In this document: positions 7,556-17,025 of the stretch, one piece after another
How positions within the stretch are numbered: the stretch's first letter is position 1
How the letters are laid out: the number at the start of each line of letters is the position of its first letter
Origin: Rhodospirillales bacterium
GTDB taxonomy: Bacteria > Pseudomonadota > Alphaproteobacteria > Rhodospirillales_A > JACZKS01
Direction: 5' to 3'
Assembly (NCBI GenBank): GCA_018648445.1
Contig: JABGRG010000010.1
Location: forward strand, 1 to 45,575
DNA: 45,575 bases
Program-made: the position numbers and the translations under genes
Notes under the pieces: generated by a model
What the model was told of the DNA's origin: nothing
Seen by the model: only the letters and a program-made list of their open reading frames with translations
The model's database searches: none

Positions 7556-8725
7556 TTATTCATTTTCCTTGGCCAATTCCCGCAAAATTTCCTCGCGCGC
7601 CGAGTTCAATGCCGGAACGGCCTGACGGGTATCTGGATCGGCGAAGGCCGACATCTTGATGGGGTTGCCCGCCATGCGCAGGGTTTTGCCGCCGACGCTT
7701 TGCGCACTGACGACCATATTCCGGGCGCTTACTTGCGGATCGGCGACGACATGACCGACATCGTTAATGGGTCCGCAGGGAACGCCTGCGGCTTCCAGGG
7801 CTTCCAGCCATTGGGCCGTGGGCCGGGCCGATAGCGCCGCTTCCAACTCGCCCTTCAGGGCATCGGCGTTGGCGGCGCGGGCCGCGTTGGTGGTGAAGCG
7901 CCCGTCGGCGGCAAGGTCCGCCCGTTCCAAGGTCTCGCATAGCTTGGCGAAAAGGGCGTCGTTGCCTGCGGCGATCACCATATGGCCATCATTGGTGGCG
8001 AAGGCCTCGAAGGGCGTGATCGACGGGTGGCGCGTGCCCAGCGGTCCCGGAACCTTGCCGGTGGCGAAATAGCGGGCCAGCGCGTTTTCCAGAATGGCCA
8101 CCTGGCAATCCAGCATGGCGACGTCGATCTTCATGCCTTCGCCGGTTTGGGTGCGATGAAATAACGCGGCATTCACGCCGATGGCGGTGAACAGCCCGGC
8201 GGTGATGTCGCCGACGCTGGTGCCGACGCGCGCAGGCGGCGAACCCACCTCCCCGGTCAAACTCATGATGCCGCCCATGGCCTGAACCACCAGATCGTAG
8301 GCCGGGCGTTCGCTGTAAGGCCCGGAATGACCAAAGCCCGAGGCCGCCGCGTAGATCAGGCGCGGATAGCGGGCGTGCAATGCCTCCCAGCCGAACCCCA
8401 GCCGCTCAAGCGCGCCGGGCCGGAAATTCTCGACCAGCACGTCGGCTTTTTCCAACAGGCGTTCGAAAACGGCGCGGTCGGCGTCATCCTTGAGGTTGAG
8501 AACGATGGATTCCTTGCCCCGGTTGAGAGACGCAAAATAAGCCGACTCGCCGTCCACGAAGGGTCCGAACGCGCGCGCGTCATCGCCCTGCGGGGCCTCC
8601 ACTTTGATGATCCGCGCCCCCAGGTCCGACAGCACCATGGTGCAATAGGGGCCTGCCAGTACCCGCGTCAGGTCAATCACCGTGATGCCGTTCAGCGGTC
8701 CGGGCGTCTCTTTGGCTTCGGCCAT
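7556..8725 (-). CDS. CaiB/BaiF family (class III) CoA transferase
   Basis: A 389-residue enzyme that moves coenzyme A between carboxylic acids through an aspartyl-CoA anhydride. The N-terminal LNGITVIDLTRVLAGPYCTM, the GDDARAFGPF loop and the DVAMLD segment are all present; D206 is the likely catalytic Asp. Full length for the family. It heads a leftward operon with the NMT1-like protein and the small monooxygenase, suggesting breakdown of an organic or aromatic acid. The start has a GGGAG-rich leader. The acid substrate cannot be named. Confidence 0.9.
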   Translation of the reverse strand: MAEAKETPGPLNGITVIDLTRVLAGPYCTMVLSDLGARIIKVEAPQGDDARAFGPFVDGESAYFASLNRGKESIVLNLKDDADRAVFERLLEKADVLVENFRPGALERLGFGWEALHARYPRLIYAAASGFGHSGPYSERPAYDLVVQAMGGIMSLTGEVGSPPARVGTSVGDITAGLFTAIGVNAALFHRTQTGEGMKIDVAMLDCQVAILENALARYFATGKVPGPLGTRHPSITPFEAFATNDGHMVIAAGNDALFAKLCETLERADLAADGRFTTNAARAANADALKGELEAALSARPTAQWLEALEAAGVPCGPINDVGHVVADPQVSARNMVVSAQSVGGKTLRMAGNPIKMSAFADPDTRQAVPALNSAREEILRELAKENE

Positions 8726-8744
8726 TTCTCTCCCCCAAAAGAAG

Positions 8745-8765
8745 TTGCTGAATTGATAGTATAAT
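8745..8765 (+). promoter_or_regulatory. Candidate -10 element for the SMP-30 gene
   Basis: A perfect TATAAT occurs at 8760-8765, 30 nt before the SMP-30 start at 8796. There is no convincing -35 at the usual distance, so an activator may be needed. Read on the other strand, TATACT (8758-8763) could serve the divergent CoA transferase gene. Confidence 0.3.
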
Positions 8766-8795
8766 CTGGACGCTTGGAATAGAGGGAGAAAGCCG

Positions 8796-9668
8796 ATGGC
8801 CGAGGCGAAATGTGTGTGGGACCTGGGCGCAACGTTGGGCGAGGGGCCTATTTGGGATGCCGCCGAACAAGCCGTCTATTTTGTCGATATCAAGCAAGAT
8901 TGCGTTCATCGCTATACGCCATCGACGGGCGAGGCGAAAACGTGGCAGTTCGAGCGCCAGATATGTTCGGTGACACGGCGATCGCGGGGCGGGTTTGTGG
9001 CCACAACGCGCCACAGCTTCGCCTTTCTTGATCTGGCTGCGGGCAAGGTTGAAGAAATCGCGCCGGTCGATATCGACAACCCCGATATGCGCTTCAACGA
9101 CGCCAAGGCCGATGGGCGGGGGCGGCTGTGGGCCGGGACCATGGACGATACCGAAAGCGGCGAGAAATCCGGCGTTTTATACCGGCTCGACCCGGACCGC
9201 TCGTGGCGGGAAATGGACGACGGATACGGCGTCACCAACGGCCCCGCCTTCGCCATCGACGGGAAAACCATGTACCATACGGATTCGCCCGCCCGCACGA
9301 TCTACGCCTTCGATGTGGATGACGCCGGAAGCATTTCAAACAAACGCGTGTTCATCAAATTCAGCGAGGAAGACGGCTACCCCGACGGCATGACGGTCGA
9401 TGCGCAAGGCTATCTGTGGGTGGCCCATTACCGGGGATGGCGGGTCAGCCGCTTTTCACCCGATGGCCGGTTGGACCGCGCCTTCGCCCTACCCGTCGCC
9501 CAGGTCACAAGCTGCGTTTTCGGCGGTGCGGACCTCGAAACCCTTTATGTGACCACCGCTACCCAGACCCTTGACGAAGACGAACTGCTCGGCCAGCCGC
9601 TCGCGGGCGGCTTGTTTGAAATTCCGACTGGAATCCGTGGGTTGCAGAGCGCCGAGTTCGCGGGCTGA
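8796..9668 (+). CDS. SMP-30/gluconolactonase family lactonase
   Basis: A 290-residue six-bladed beta-propeller hydrolase that opens sugar lactones in the cytoplasm. The metal-ligand motifs are visible: Glu in LGEGPIWD (E16), Asn in YGVTNGPAFA and Asp in YPDGMTVDAQGYLWVAH, plus the NDAKADGRGRLWAGTMD blade. Length is normal. It ends 4 bp before the convergent TRAP permease gene. With the nearby SDR and IolB genes it fits sugar-acid catabolism, where dehydrogenases make lactones and this enzyme opens them; the link is inferred. Confidence 0.88.
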   Translation: MAEAKCVWDLGATLGEGPIWDAAEQAVYFVDIKQDCVHRYTPSTGEAKTWQFERQICSVTRRSRGGFVATTRHSFAFLDLAAGKVEEIAPVDIDNPDMRFNDAKADGRGRLWAGTMDDTESGEKSGVLYRLDPDRSWREMDDGYGVTNGPAFAIDGKTMYHTDSPARTIYAFDVDDAGSISNKRVFIKFSEEDGYPDGMTVDAQGYLWVAHYRGWRVSRFSPDGRLDRAFALPVAQVTSCVFGGADLETLYVTTATQTLDEDELLGQPLAGGLFEIPTGIRGLQSAEFAG

Positions 9669-9671
9669 ACT

Positions 9672-11678
9672 CTACCCCGCCGCCCGCGCCGCCTTGCGGT
9701 TTCGCATGATCTGCAGGGCGAACACCGGGGCTGCGGCGACGGCGCCGATGGCCATGGTCTGCAGTCCGGGCGCGACGAAGAACAGCGCGGCGATGGCGAT
9801 CCACCATCTTTCATACTGCTTCAACATGCCCAGCGCGTAACCGGCGAAAGCAGCACCCAGCAGTCCGATGCCCATGGCGCAACCCGACAGGGTGATGAAG
9901 AAGTCGGTCAGGTTGAAATCGCTGGTCACGATCAGCAGTGCGGGCGAATAGACGAACACGAACGGAACCAGCGCCTTGGCGATGCTGAGACGGAATGCGG
10001 TGTTGCCCGTTCTAAACGGGTTGGCCCCGGCGATGCCCGCGCCCGCGTAAGCCGCCAGCGCCACCGGCGGTGTCACGTCGGCCAGAACGCCGTAATAGAA
10101 AACGAAGAAGTGCGCCACCAACGGCTCGATGCCCAATTGGTTAAGGGCGGGAGCGGCAATGGAGACGAGGATGATGTAGGTCGCCGTGGTTGGAATGCCC
10201 GCGCCCATGATGATGCAGGCGATGGCCGTGAAGACCAGCGAGAAGAACAGCGTCAGGGCCTCGACGGTGAAGAAGTAACCCAGATATCCGGCGGTAAACC
10301 ATTCGCCCAGTTGTGCGGCCGACTGGATCACCATGAAGCTCAGGCGGAAACCCGTTCCGGTCAGCGTTACGACACCAACGATAATGCCCACCGAAGCGGC
10401 GGCCGCGCCAACGGACAGCGCATATTTCGCGCCCGTGGCCAGCGCGCCGATCAGGGTCTTGATGGTCAGGCGGTTTCGCGGATTGATGAACCCGATGACG
10501 ACACAGGACGTGATGGACCAGAACGCGGCATAGTCCGGCGTGTATCCGTCGATGATCATGTAAAGCAGGATGACGACCGGGAAAACGGTCATCCAGTGTT
10601 CGGCGAAGACTTTGACGAATTTCGGCAACTCATCCGCCGTCAGGCCGCGAAGCCCCAGTTTTTTGGCTTCCAGATGAACCATCACGAAAATGCCGAAGTA
10701 ATGCATCATCGCGGGGAAGGTCGCGGCCAGCAAAATCTGCCGGTAGGGAATTTCCAGGAATTCCACCATGATGAAGGCGGCAGCCCCCATGATGGGCGGT
10801 GTGATTTGTCCGCCCGTGGAAGAACTGGCCTCGACCGCGCCTGCGAAATGCGGCGGGTATCCGATCTTTTTCATGGCCGGAATGGTCAGGGCCCCGGTGG
10901 TGACCGTGTTGGCGATGGAGGATCCGGATATGGTTCCCAGCAGGGCTGACGAGAAGATCGCGACTTTCGCCGGGCCGCCCGCGAAACGCCCGGCCAGCAC
11001 CTGCGCAAGATCGATAAACAATCGACCGAGCCCGATCTCGGTTGCCAGAACGCCGAACAGCACGAACAGGAAAACGTATTTGGCGACCACCCCGATGGCG
11101 ATGCCGTAGATCCCCTGGTTGGTCAGATAAAGATGATTAATCAACGCCGGCCAGCTTGCGCCCGAGTGTTTCATGACGCCGGGGGCCTGTTGTCCGAAAA
11201 TCGCATAGGTAAGGGCGATAAGCACGATTATCGGCAGGGTAATTCCGACCGAACGCCGTGTTGCTTCAAGTACGGCGACCAAAAGAACAGTTCCCATGAA
11301 AACATCGATGGGCAAGGGGTTGCCGACCCGGTTGGACAATTCCTCCGGGGTCATCATCGGCAGGTACAAAACCGCCCAAACGGCCAGACCGGCGAAAATA
11401 AAATCGATAATGGCGACGCCCTGAAAACGGTACCACGCCTTGGGCGCGATTTGCGTCAGGTTTCGGCTGGTAAATCCGAAAACCAGAAAGATGAGCCCCA
11501 TCACGAACGATAAATGGATGGAGCGATGAACCAACTCGCGCAGCAGGCCGAAGCCCGAAGCGTAATAGTGGTAAACGGACATGGCAACGAGCAACGCGGT
11601 CACGAAGGCGGCAACGATGGGCCCCGTGCGCCGGAAGGCGACTGACGGATCGTAAACTTCACTCTTGGGATTGCTCAT
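9672..11678 (-). CDS. TRAP transporter fused permease (4TM/12TM), TAXI type
   Basis: A 668-residue inner-membrane protein that fuses the small DctQ-like and large DctM-like subunits, as is usual for TAXI-family TRAP transporters. The N-terminal part (about 1-200) carries four to five hydrophobic segments. The large domain follows with the signatures GTISGSSIANTVTTGALTIP and EASSSTGGQITPPIMGAAAF, and later GAGIPTTATYI and LADVTPPVALAAYAGAGIAG. It uses sodium or proton gradients to import a solute delivered by the binding protein encoded just upstream. I chose the ATG at 11678 over a TTG at 11702 that lies within the terminator tail. Confidence 0.92.
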   Translation of the reverse strand: MSNPKSEVYDPSVAFRRTGPIVAAFVTALLVAMSVYHYYASGFGLLRELVHRSIHLSFVMGLIFLVFGFTSRNLTQIAPKAWYRFQGVAIIDFIFAGLAVWAVLYLPMMTPEELSNRVGNPLPIDVFMGTVLLVAVLEATRRSVGITLPIIVLIALTYAIFGQQAPGVMKHSGASWPALINHLYLTNQGIYGIAIGVVAKYVFLFVLFGVLATEIGLGRLFIDLAQVLAGRFAGGPAKVAIFSSALLGTISGSSIANTVTTGALTIPAMKKIGYPPHFAGAVEASSSTGGQITPPIMGAAAFIMVEFLEIPYRQILLAATFPAMMHYFGIFVMVHLEAKKLGLRGLTADELPKFVKVFAEHWMTVFPVVILLYMIIDGYTPDYAAFWSITSCVVIGFINPRNRLTIKTLIGALATGAKYALSVGAAAASVGIIVGVVTLTGTGFRLSFMVIQSAAQLGEWFTAGYLGYFFTVEALTLFFSLVFTAIACIIMGAGIPTTATYIILVSIAAPALNQLGIEPLVAHFFVFYYGVLADVTPPVALAAYAGAGIAGANPFRTGNTAFRLSIAKALVPFVFVYSPALLIVTSDFNLTDFFITLSGCAMGIGLLGAAFAGYALGMLKQYERWWIAIAALFFVAPGLQTMAIGAVAAAPVFALQIMRNRKAARAAG

Positions 11679-11694
11679 TGCAGGTCCAAATCGA

Positions 11695-11743
11695 AAAAAC
11701 AAAAAATTAGGCAGCGCCCCGCGTTTCCGTGCGAGGCGCTGCC
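11695..11743 (-). terminator. Intercistronic terminator between TAXI binding protein and permease
   Basis: On the minus strand a perfect 9-bp stem, GGCAGCGCC with GGCGCTGCC (11710-11718 and 11735-11743), extends by three more pairs. It is followed by T-rich sequence (complement of A-runs 11695-11706). It lies between the binding-protein stop (11761) and the permease start (11678). It would let only part of the transcription reach the permease, giving an excess of binding protein. Confidence 0.8.
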
Positions 11744-11760
11744 CTGAAAATTCAGCCTGC

Positions 11761-12768
11761 TTACTTAATCACGCCGGCTTCTTTGTAGTACTTCTCGGCA
11801 CCCGGATGCAGCGGAATGCCAACACCGTCCAAAGCGGTTTCAACGGTGATCACTTTACCTTTGGCGTGACCGCCGTCGAAAAGCTTGCGGGATTCTTTGT
11901 TCCACATGGCTTTGGTGATGCCGTAGATCAGGTCCGTGCTTTCCTTGGCGGACGTAATCCACTGCGCGCCAACGAACACGGTCTTGACTTCGCCCACGCC
12001 TTCATAGGCGCCAGCCGGGATAACGCCTTCGGCGAAGAAGCCGTAATTCTTCATCAGCTTCTGTGCGCCAGCGCCGTCAATCGGAACCATCTTGACCGGC
12101 ACGCTTGAAGCCAGTTCGACGATGGAGCCCGAAGGATAACCGGTGACCACGAAATAGGCGTCGATCTTGCCATTGCGCAGCGCATCGGCGGCGGCGTTGC
12201 CCTTCAGGTGTTCGGCGGTGAGATCGGATTCCGCCAGGCCATAGGATTCAAGCACCAGCTTGGAATCGACATAAACGCCGGAGCCGGGCTCATCAATGGA
12301 GACGCGCTTGCCCTTGAGGTCGGCAACCGAGTTGATGGGTGAATCCTTGAGTGCGATCAGATGAATGTGTTCGGCGAACAGAGCCGAGATCGCGCGCAGA
12401 TCCTTCATCGGCGCTTTGCCGTCCATCACGCCCGTGCCCGTATGGGCCCAGAAGGCGACGTCGGACTGAACGAAACCGGAGTTGCGAATGCCGGACGTGA
12501 TGGCGTTCACGTTGTCAACGGACCCGCGCGAGGAAACCGCAGAAGCGATCAGGCCGTCAACGCCGCAGCTTCCGCCCTTGCCGCATTCACGAGAGCCCGG
12601 AGGCTTCGAAATGGCGTTGGCGATCATGCCGCCGACGGGATAGTACGTGTACGCCGTGCCACCCGTTCCAATGGTGAAGAAGTTGAGGTCGGCTGCCATT
12701 GCGGACATGGGCACCGCGATTGCCACCGCCGCAGCTACGCTAAGGCTTTTGAGAGAAAACAGTTTCAA
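11761..12768 (-). CDS. TAXI family TRAP transporter solute-binding protein
   Basis: A 335-residue periplasmic binding protein. After a signal peptide ending near AMAA comes the TAXI hallmark FFTIGTGGTAYTYYPVGG. A Cys-rich insertion (SRECGKGGSCGVDG) follows, with the usual later segments for this family. I chose the TTG at 12768 as start: it follows a GGGAGG site by about 8 nt and begins LKLFSLKSLSVAAAV, a normal signal peptide. An upstream in-frame start at 12849 would add 27 charged residues and spoil it. The ligand is unknown; TAXI proteins are reported to bind glutamate-like or other organic acids. Confidence 0.9.
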   Translation of the reverse strand: MKLFSLKSLSVAAAVAIAVPMSAMAADLNFFTIGTGGTAYTYYPVGGMIANAISKPPGSRECGKGGSCGVDGLIASAVSSRGSVDNVNAITSGIRNSGFVQSDVAFWAHTGTGVMDGKAPMKDLRAISALFAEHIHLIALKDSPINSVADLKGKRVSIDEPGSGVYVDSKLVLESYGLAESDLTAEHLKGNAAADALRNGKIDAYFVVTGYPSGSIVELASSVPVKMVPIDGAGAQKLMKNYGFFAEGVIPAGAYEGVGEVKTVFVGAQWITSAKESTDLIYGITKAMWNKESRKLFDGGHAKGKVITVETALDGVGIPLHPGAEKYYKEAGVIK

Positions 12769-12850
12769 GATAAAATCCTCCCTGGATCTTCGTTGCTGGA
12801 AAAATCGCTGCAAATTAGCACGTTGTTGGACAATTTCTGAATACTTCATT

Positions 12851-13615
12851 TCAACCGGCGACCGAATATCCGCCGTCCACGGGGATGGCCGTTCCCGTTA
12901 TGTAATCCGAGGCCGGGCTCGCCAGGAAAACAGCGATGCCCGAAAAGTCGTCACCCTGGCCCCAGCGGCCCGTCGGACACCGCTCAACGACCTTCTCGTA
13001 AAGGCCGGGAACCTGCTGGGGAATGTTGGCGGTCTGGCCGGTTTCGATCCAGCCGGGCAAGTAGCAATTCACCTGGATGTTTTCTTTTGCCCAGGCCACC
13101 GCCAGCGAGCGAGTCAATTGAACCATGCCGCCCTTGGCCGCCGCATAGGCAGCCGTGAAGGGTGCACCGAACAGCGACGCCATGGAGCCGTTGTTCAGGA
13201 TTTTTCCGCCGCCGACTTTCTTGAATTCAGGGTAGGCCGCCTTGGAACACAGGAAGGCGCTGGTCAGGCAAACGTCCACCGTCCAATGCCATTCCTCGTC
13301 ACTGAGTTCCTCGGGACGCTTGCGGATGATGCCGCCTGCGTTGTTCACCATTATGTCGAGCCGCCCGTAGCGTTCGACCGTTTCGGCGACCATGCGTTTG
13401 ACATCTTCGCCGTCTGCCGCGTCGGCGATCACCGTTGATGCTTCGCCCCCCGCCTGACGGATTTGCTCGGCGGCGGCTTCGGTTTTTTCGGGATTGCGCC
13501 CGTTAATGGCCACCGACGCGCCGGCCCGCGCCAGTCCCCTGGCAATACCCAGCCCAATGCCGCTGTTGCCGCCGGTGACAATGGCCACCCGGCCTGAAAG
13601 ATCGAACATATTCAT
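12851..13615 (-). CDS. SDR family oxidoreductase (gluconate dehydrogenase-like)
   Basis: A 254-residue classical short-chain dehydrogenase. It shows TGGNSGIG (NAD(P)-binding), NNAGG, the catalytic Ser in NNGSMASLFGAP and AYAAAKGG (Tyr/Lys), and a C-terminal YITGTAIPVDGGYSVAG. Its style is that of KduD or gluconate 5-dehydrogenase enzymes that interconvert keto- and hydroxy-sugar acids. It lies between yaiI (23 nt upstream) and the TAXI-TRAP genes on the same strand, so the transporter may bring in its substrate. Sequence alone does not settle the substrate. Confidence 0.85.
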   Translation of the reverse strand: MNMFDLSGRVAIVTGGNSGIGLGIARGLARAGASVAINGRNPEKTEAAAEQIRQAGGEASTVIADAADGEDVKRMVAETVERYGRLDIMVNNAGGIIRKRPEELSDEEWHWTVDVCLTSAFLCSKAAYPEFKKVGGGKILNNGSMASLFGAPFTAAYAAAKGGMVQLTRSLAVAWAKENIQVNCYLPGWIETGQTANIPQQVPGLYEKVVERCPTGRWGQGDDFSGIAVFLASPASDYITGTAIPVDGGYSVAG

Positions 13616-13638
13616 GACGTTTCCTTCTTCTTTGTATT

Positions 13639-14088
13639 TTAAGTTCGGCCAATGGCCTGAATGACCGTTTCAAGGGCGTTCAAGAACCGCGAGCGGTCTT
13701 TTTTGGCGAATGGCGGCGGGCCGCCCGTTATCTGCCCGGCCTCGCGCAAATCCGTCATCAGGTTGCGCGTCGCCAAAACCATTCCGACGGATTCTTCCGT
13801 GATGGGCTCGCCATTGGGCCGCAGCACCCGCGCCCCGTTTTGGATGCAACGCGCGGCCAGCGGGATGTCGGCGGTGATTGCAATATCATCCTTGCTGATG
13901 CGTTCGGCGATCCAGTCGTCGGCGGCGTCCGCACCTTGCGAAACCACGACCAACTGCACCAGCGGACTGGCCGACGGCCTGATCCCGCCGTCACACACCA
14001 GATACGTCTTAAGTTCGTGCCGTTCGGCGACCCGGATCACCTCGTCTTTAACCGGGCAGGCATCGGCGTCCACATAGATTTCCAGCAT
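13639..14088 (-). CDS. yaiI: YaiI/YqxD family protein (DUF188)
   Basis: A 149-residue protein of the UPF0178/DUF188 family, related to PIN/NYN-type nuclease folds. The family N-terminus IYVDADACPVKDEVIRVAER is present, along with the QGADAADDWIAERI and DIPLAARCI segments with their conserved Asp residues. No activity has been firmly shown for the family, so the nuclease relation is an inference from fold. The start has a GGGGAAA site. It is likely the first gene of the SDR/TAXI operon by position, although its function seems unrelated. Confidence 0.9.
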   Translation of the reverse strand: MLEIYVDADACPVKDEVIRVAERHELKTYLVCDGGIRPSASPLVQLVVVSQGADAADDWIAERISKDDIAITADIPLAARCIQNGARVLRPNGEPITEESVGMVLATRNLMTDLREAGQITGGPPPFAKKDRSRFLNALETVIQAIGRT

Positions 14089-14236
14089 TATTTCCCCGAT
14101 CTCGTGCCGGTGAACGAAAGCCCGCCAGCGACGTGTTTCCCACGATCACAATCTATTCCACGCAGGCTCGATTGGAAACGGGGCTCGCCTTCTTTTTGTT
14201 GCTAACGTAATATTGTGCCTTCCTTGGAATACCTGA

Positions 14237-14668
14237 ATGATGGCAACAACCGATCCGTTACAGCCGCCCGAAGTTGCGGAAGTATTTAGTGCTTACCCAC
14301 CCCCCGTTCGCTCTAAACTGCTGGCGATAAGACAGCTGATTTTCGAGAGCGCAGCGGCGACCGAGGGGGTTGGTCCGATCATGGAAACCCTCAAATGGGG
14401 AGAGCCAGCCTATCTCACGGAAGAGACGAAGGCCGGAAGTACGATCAGGCTTGGCTGGAAACCGTCGATGCTCGGTTCCTTTGCAATCTACTTCAATTGC
14501 AGAACAAGTCTGGTGGAAACTTATCGGCGGCTCTTTTCGGATCGGCTTTCGTTTGAAGGAAATCGGGCGATCCTTCTAAAGGTAACCGACGATCTGGACG
14601 AAAAACCGTTGGGCATCTGTATCGCCATGGCACTTAGCTATCATCGCACAAAGCGGAAAAGAGACTGA
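14237..14668 (+). CDS. DUF1801 domain-containing protein
   Basis: A 143-residue YdhG/DUF1801-type protein. The family pattern VEVFSAYPPPVRSKL-like N-terminus (here AEVFSAYPPPVRSKLLAIR), the ETLKWGEPAYLT segment and the FAIYFNCRT strand are present. Members are iron-chaperone-like (frataxin-fold relatives) or of unknown function. Base composition is slightly less GC-rich than its neighbours. It stands alone between leftward operons. I can state the family but not the role. Confidence 0.8.
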   Translation: MMATTDPLQPPEVAEVFSAYPPPVRSKLLAIRQLIFESAAATEGVGPIMETLKWGEPAYLTEETKAGSTIRLGWKPSMLGSFAIYFNCRTSLVETYRRLFSDRLSFEGNRAILLKVTDDLDEKPLGICIAMALSYHRTKRKRD

Positions 14669-14704
14669 TTCCAAATATTTATTCAAACTGCCAATGGTTT
14701 GCCG

Positions 14705-15666
<962 letters not shown>

Positions 15667-15670
<4 letters not shown>

Positions 15671-17025
15671 AATTGTCTTTTCCTTTTCGAGCGAATTCGC
15701 GACCAACTGTGTTTCATGGCGCGAATCAATTCCGGGTCGGCCCGCGCCGTGCCGTAACGGACCGTAACATAGCATTCCGTGAGATGCGTCAAGTCCCCTT
15801 CGGCATCGGGCAATAACCCCTGAAGCACGGGAAGGAAGTCGTAGGGCGTCTGATGGGGTGCGCGCGGGGAGCCGTGCCGGGCCGCCCAGCGCATGATCTG
15901 CGCGTATATTTCCCTGACCGTCCGTTCGCCGCGGGGCAGCGGATGTCTTGGCGATCCGAAAAGTTTCAGGATGCGATGCCAGAGCCGACGGAACAAATCG
16001 ACGCAGGCGCCCAGAAGGTCTCTCAAGTCATCCATCAGGCCGAACTGGGATCGCTCAAATGTTATCGCCGGCGTGGTTGTCCGGTGGCGGTTCAGCCACC
16101 TGAGAAGATCGAGCAGGCTCCTGAAAAGCGCTGCCCCGGCCATTGCGCCCATGGAGAGATAGAACATGAACCGGCCGACGGGACGGACCCAGTCGCCGAA
16201 GAAATCGATCATATTCGGCCCCACCTGCTTGGGAGCGGGCATTTGCGGACCGACAAGAAGCTCAATCGGTTCAACCGGTTTGCCTTGCGGCAAAAGGCTG
16301 ATGAGGAATTGAACAAGAGCGACAACCAGTTCCCACAACCAGAACACCGGGCTCAGAATGAGAAGGACGCCCCGGTGGTCGAGAAAAGTCCAAATTCCCA
16401 TGCCGGCCATCAGGACGATGGCGATGATTGCGCAGGCCAGGAGCGGCCATCCCGCCTGATCCAGCCTGCGCGCCGAAATATCTGAATCCAGCCAGCGCGC
16501 CAGCCAAAGGCCGAACAACCCGATGCCTAGAAACGCGATCAGGCTCAGGAACATGTTGTGATCCGGCGGCAATGCGGTTTGCGCAAACAAGATCAGCAGC
16601 AATACCAGAAAGCCAACCTGAAACCCTGCGACAAACCCCCTGGGGTCGATTTGCCGCCGCCCGAGAATCCAGCCGCGAAGAACCGCGAACACGGCTACCA
16701 GCGCCAGGGTGAACAACGGCCAGCTTAAATAAGACGGCGAATTATCCCCCAAAAGCCCGAACGCCGTGCCGCCAAGAGCCAATCCCCCAACCACGGTTCG
16801 CAATCCGACACGCCAGGTTTTTCGCAGGTCGAGCCGTCGTTCGGCCTTGATGTACAGAAAGCTCGCCGGGTACAGCCATGTTGTCCAGGCCAGTGGCGCC
16901 ATGGTCGAAAACTCAGCCAGATGTTGGGTCAGGTTGACGAGCGCGACGATCCACGACAGTTCCATCGCGATGAACAGGGCGTAAAGAGTTTCGCGCCGAA
17001 TGATGGTCAGGGAAACGCCTCGCAT
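15667..17025 (-). CDS. Membrane protein with C-terminal DUF4129-like domain
   Basis: A 452-residue inner-membrane protein. The first 230 or so residues hold about seven hydrophobic segments. A further segment lies near 285-300, then a soluble C-terminus in which TVREIYAQIMRWAARHG and YDFLPVLQGLLPDAEGDL resemble DUF4129. In the classic operon this domain sits at the end of a transglutaminase-like protein; here I see no transglutaminase Cys-His-Asp core, so this seems a shortened variant. It overlaps the DUF58 gene by 1 nt (TGATG) and moxR by 4 nt. Confidence 0.75.

Noticed and set aside
12769..12849. Upstream ATG start for the TAXI binding protein
   Set aside because: It would place 27 charged residues before the signal peptide; the TTG at 12768 has a strong ribosome-binding site at correct distance.
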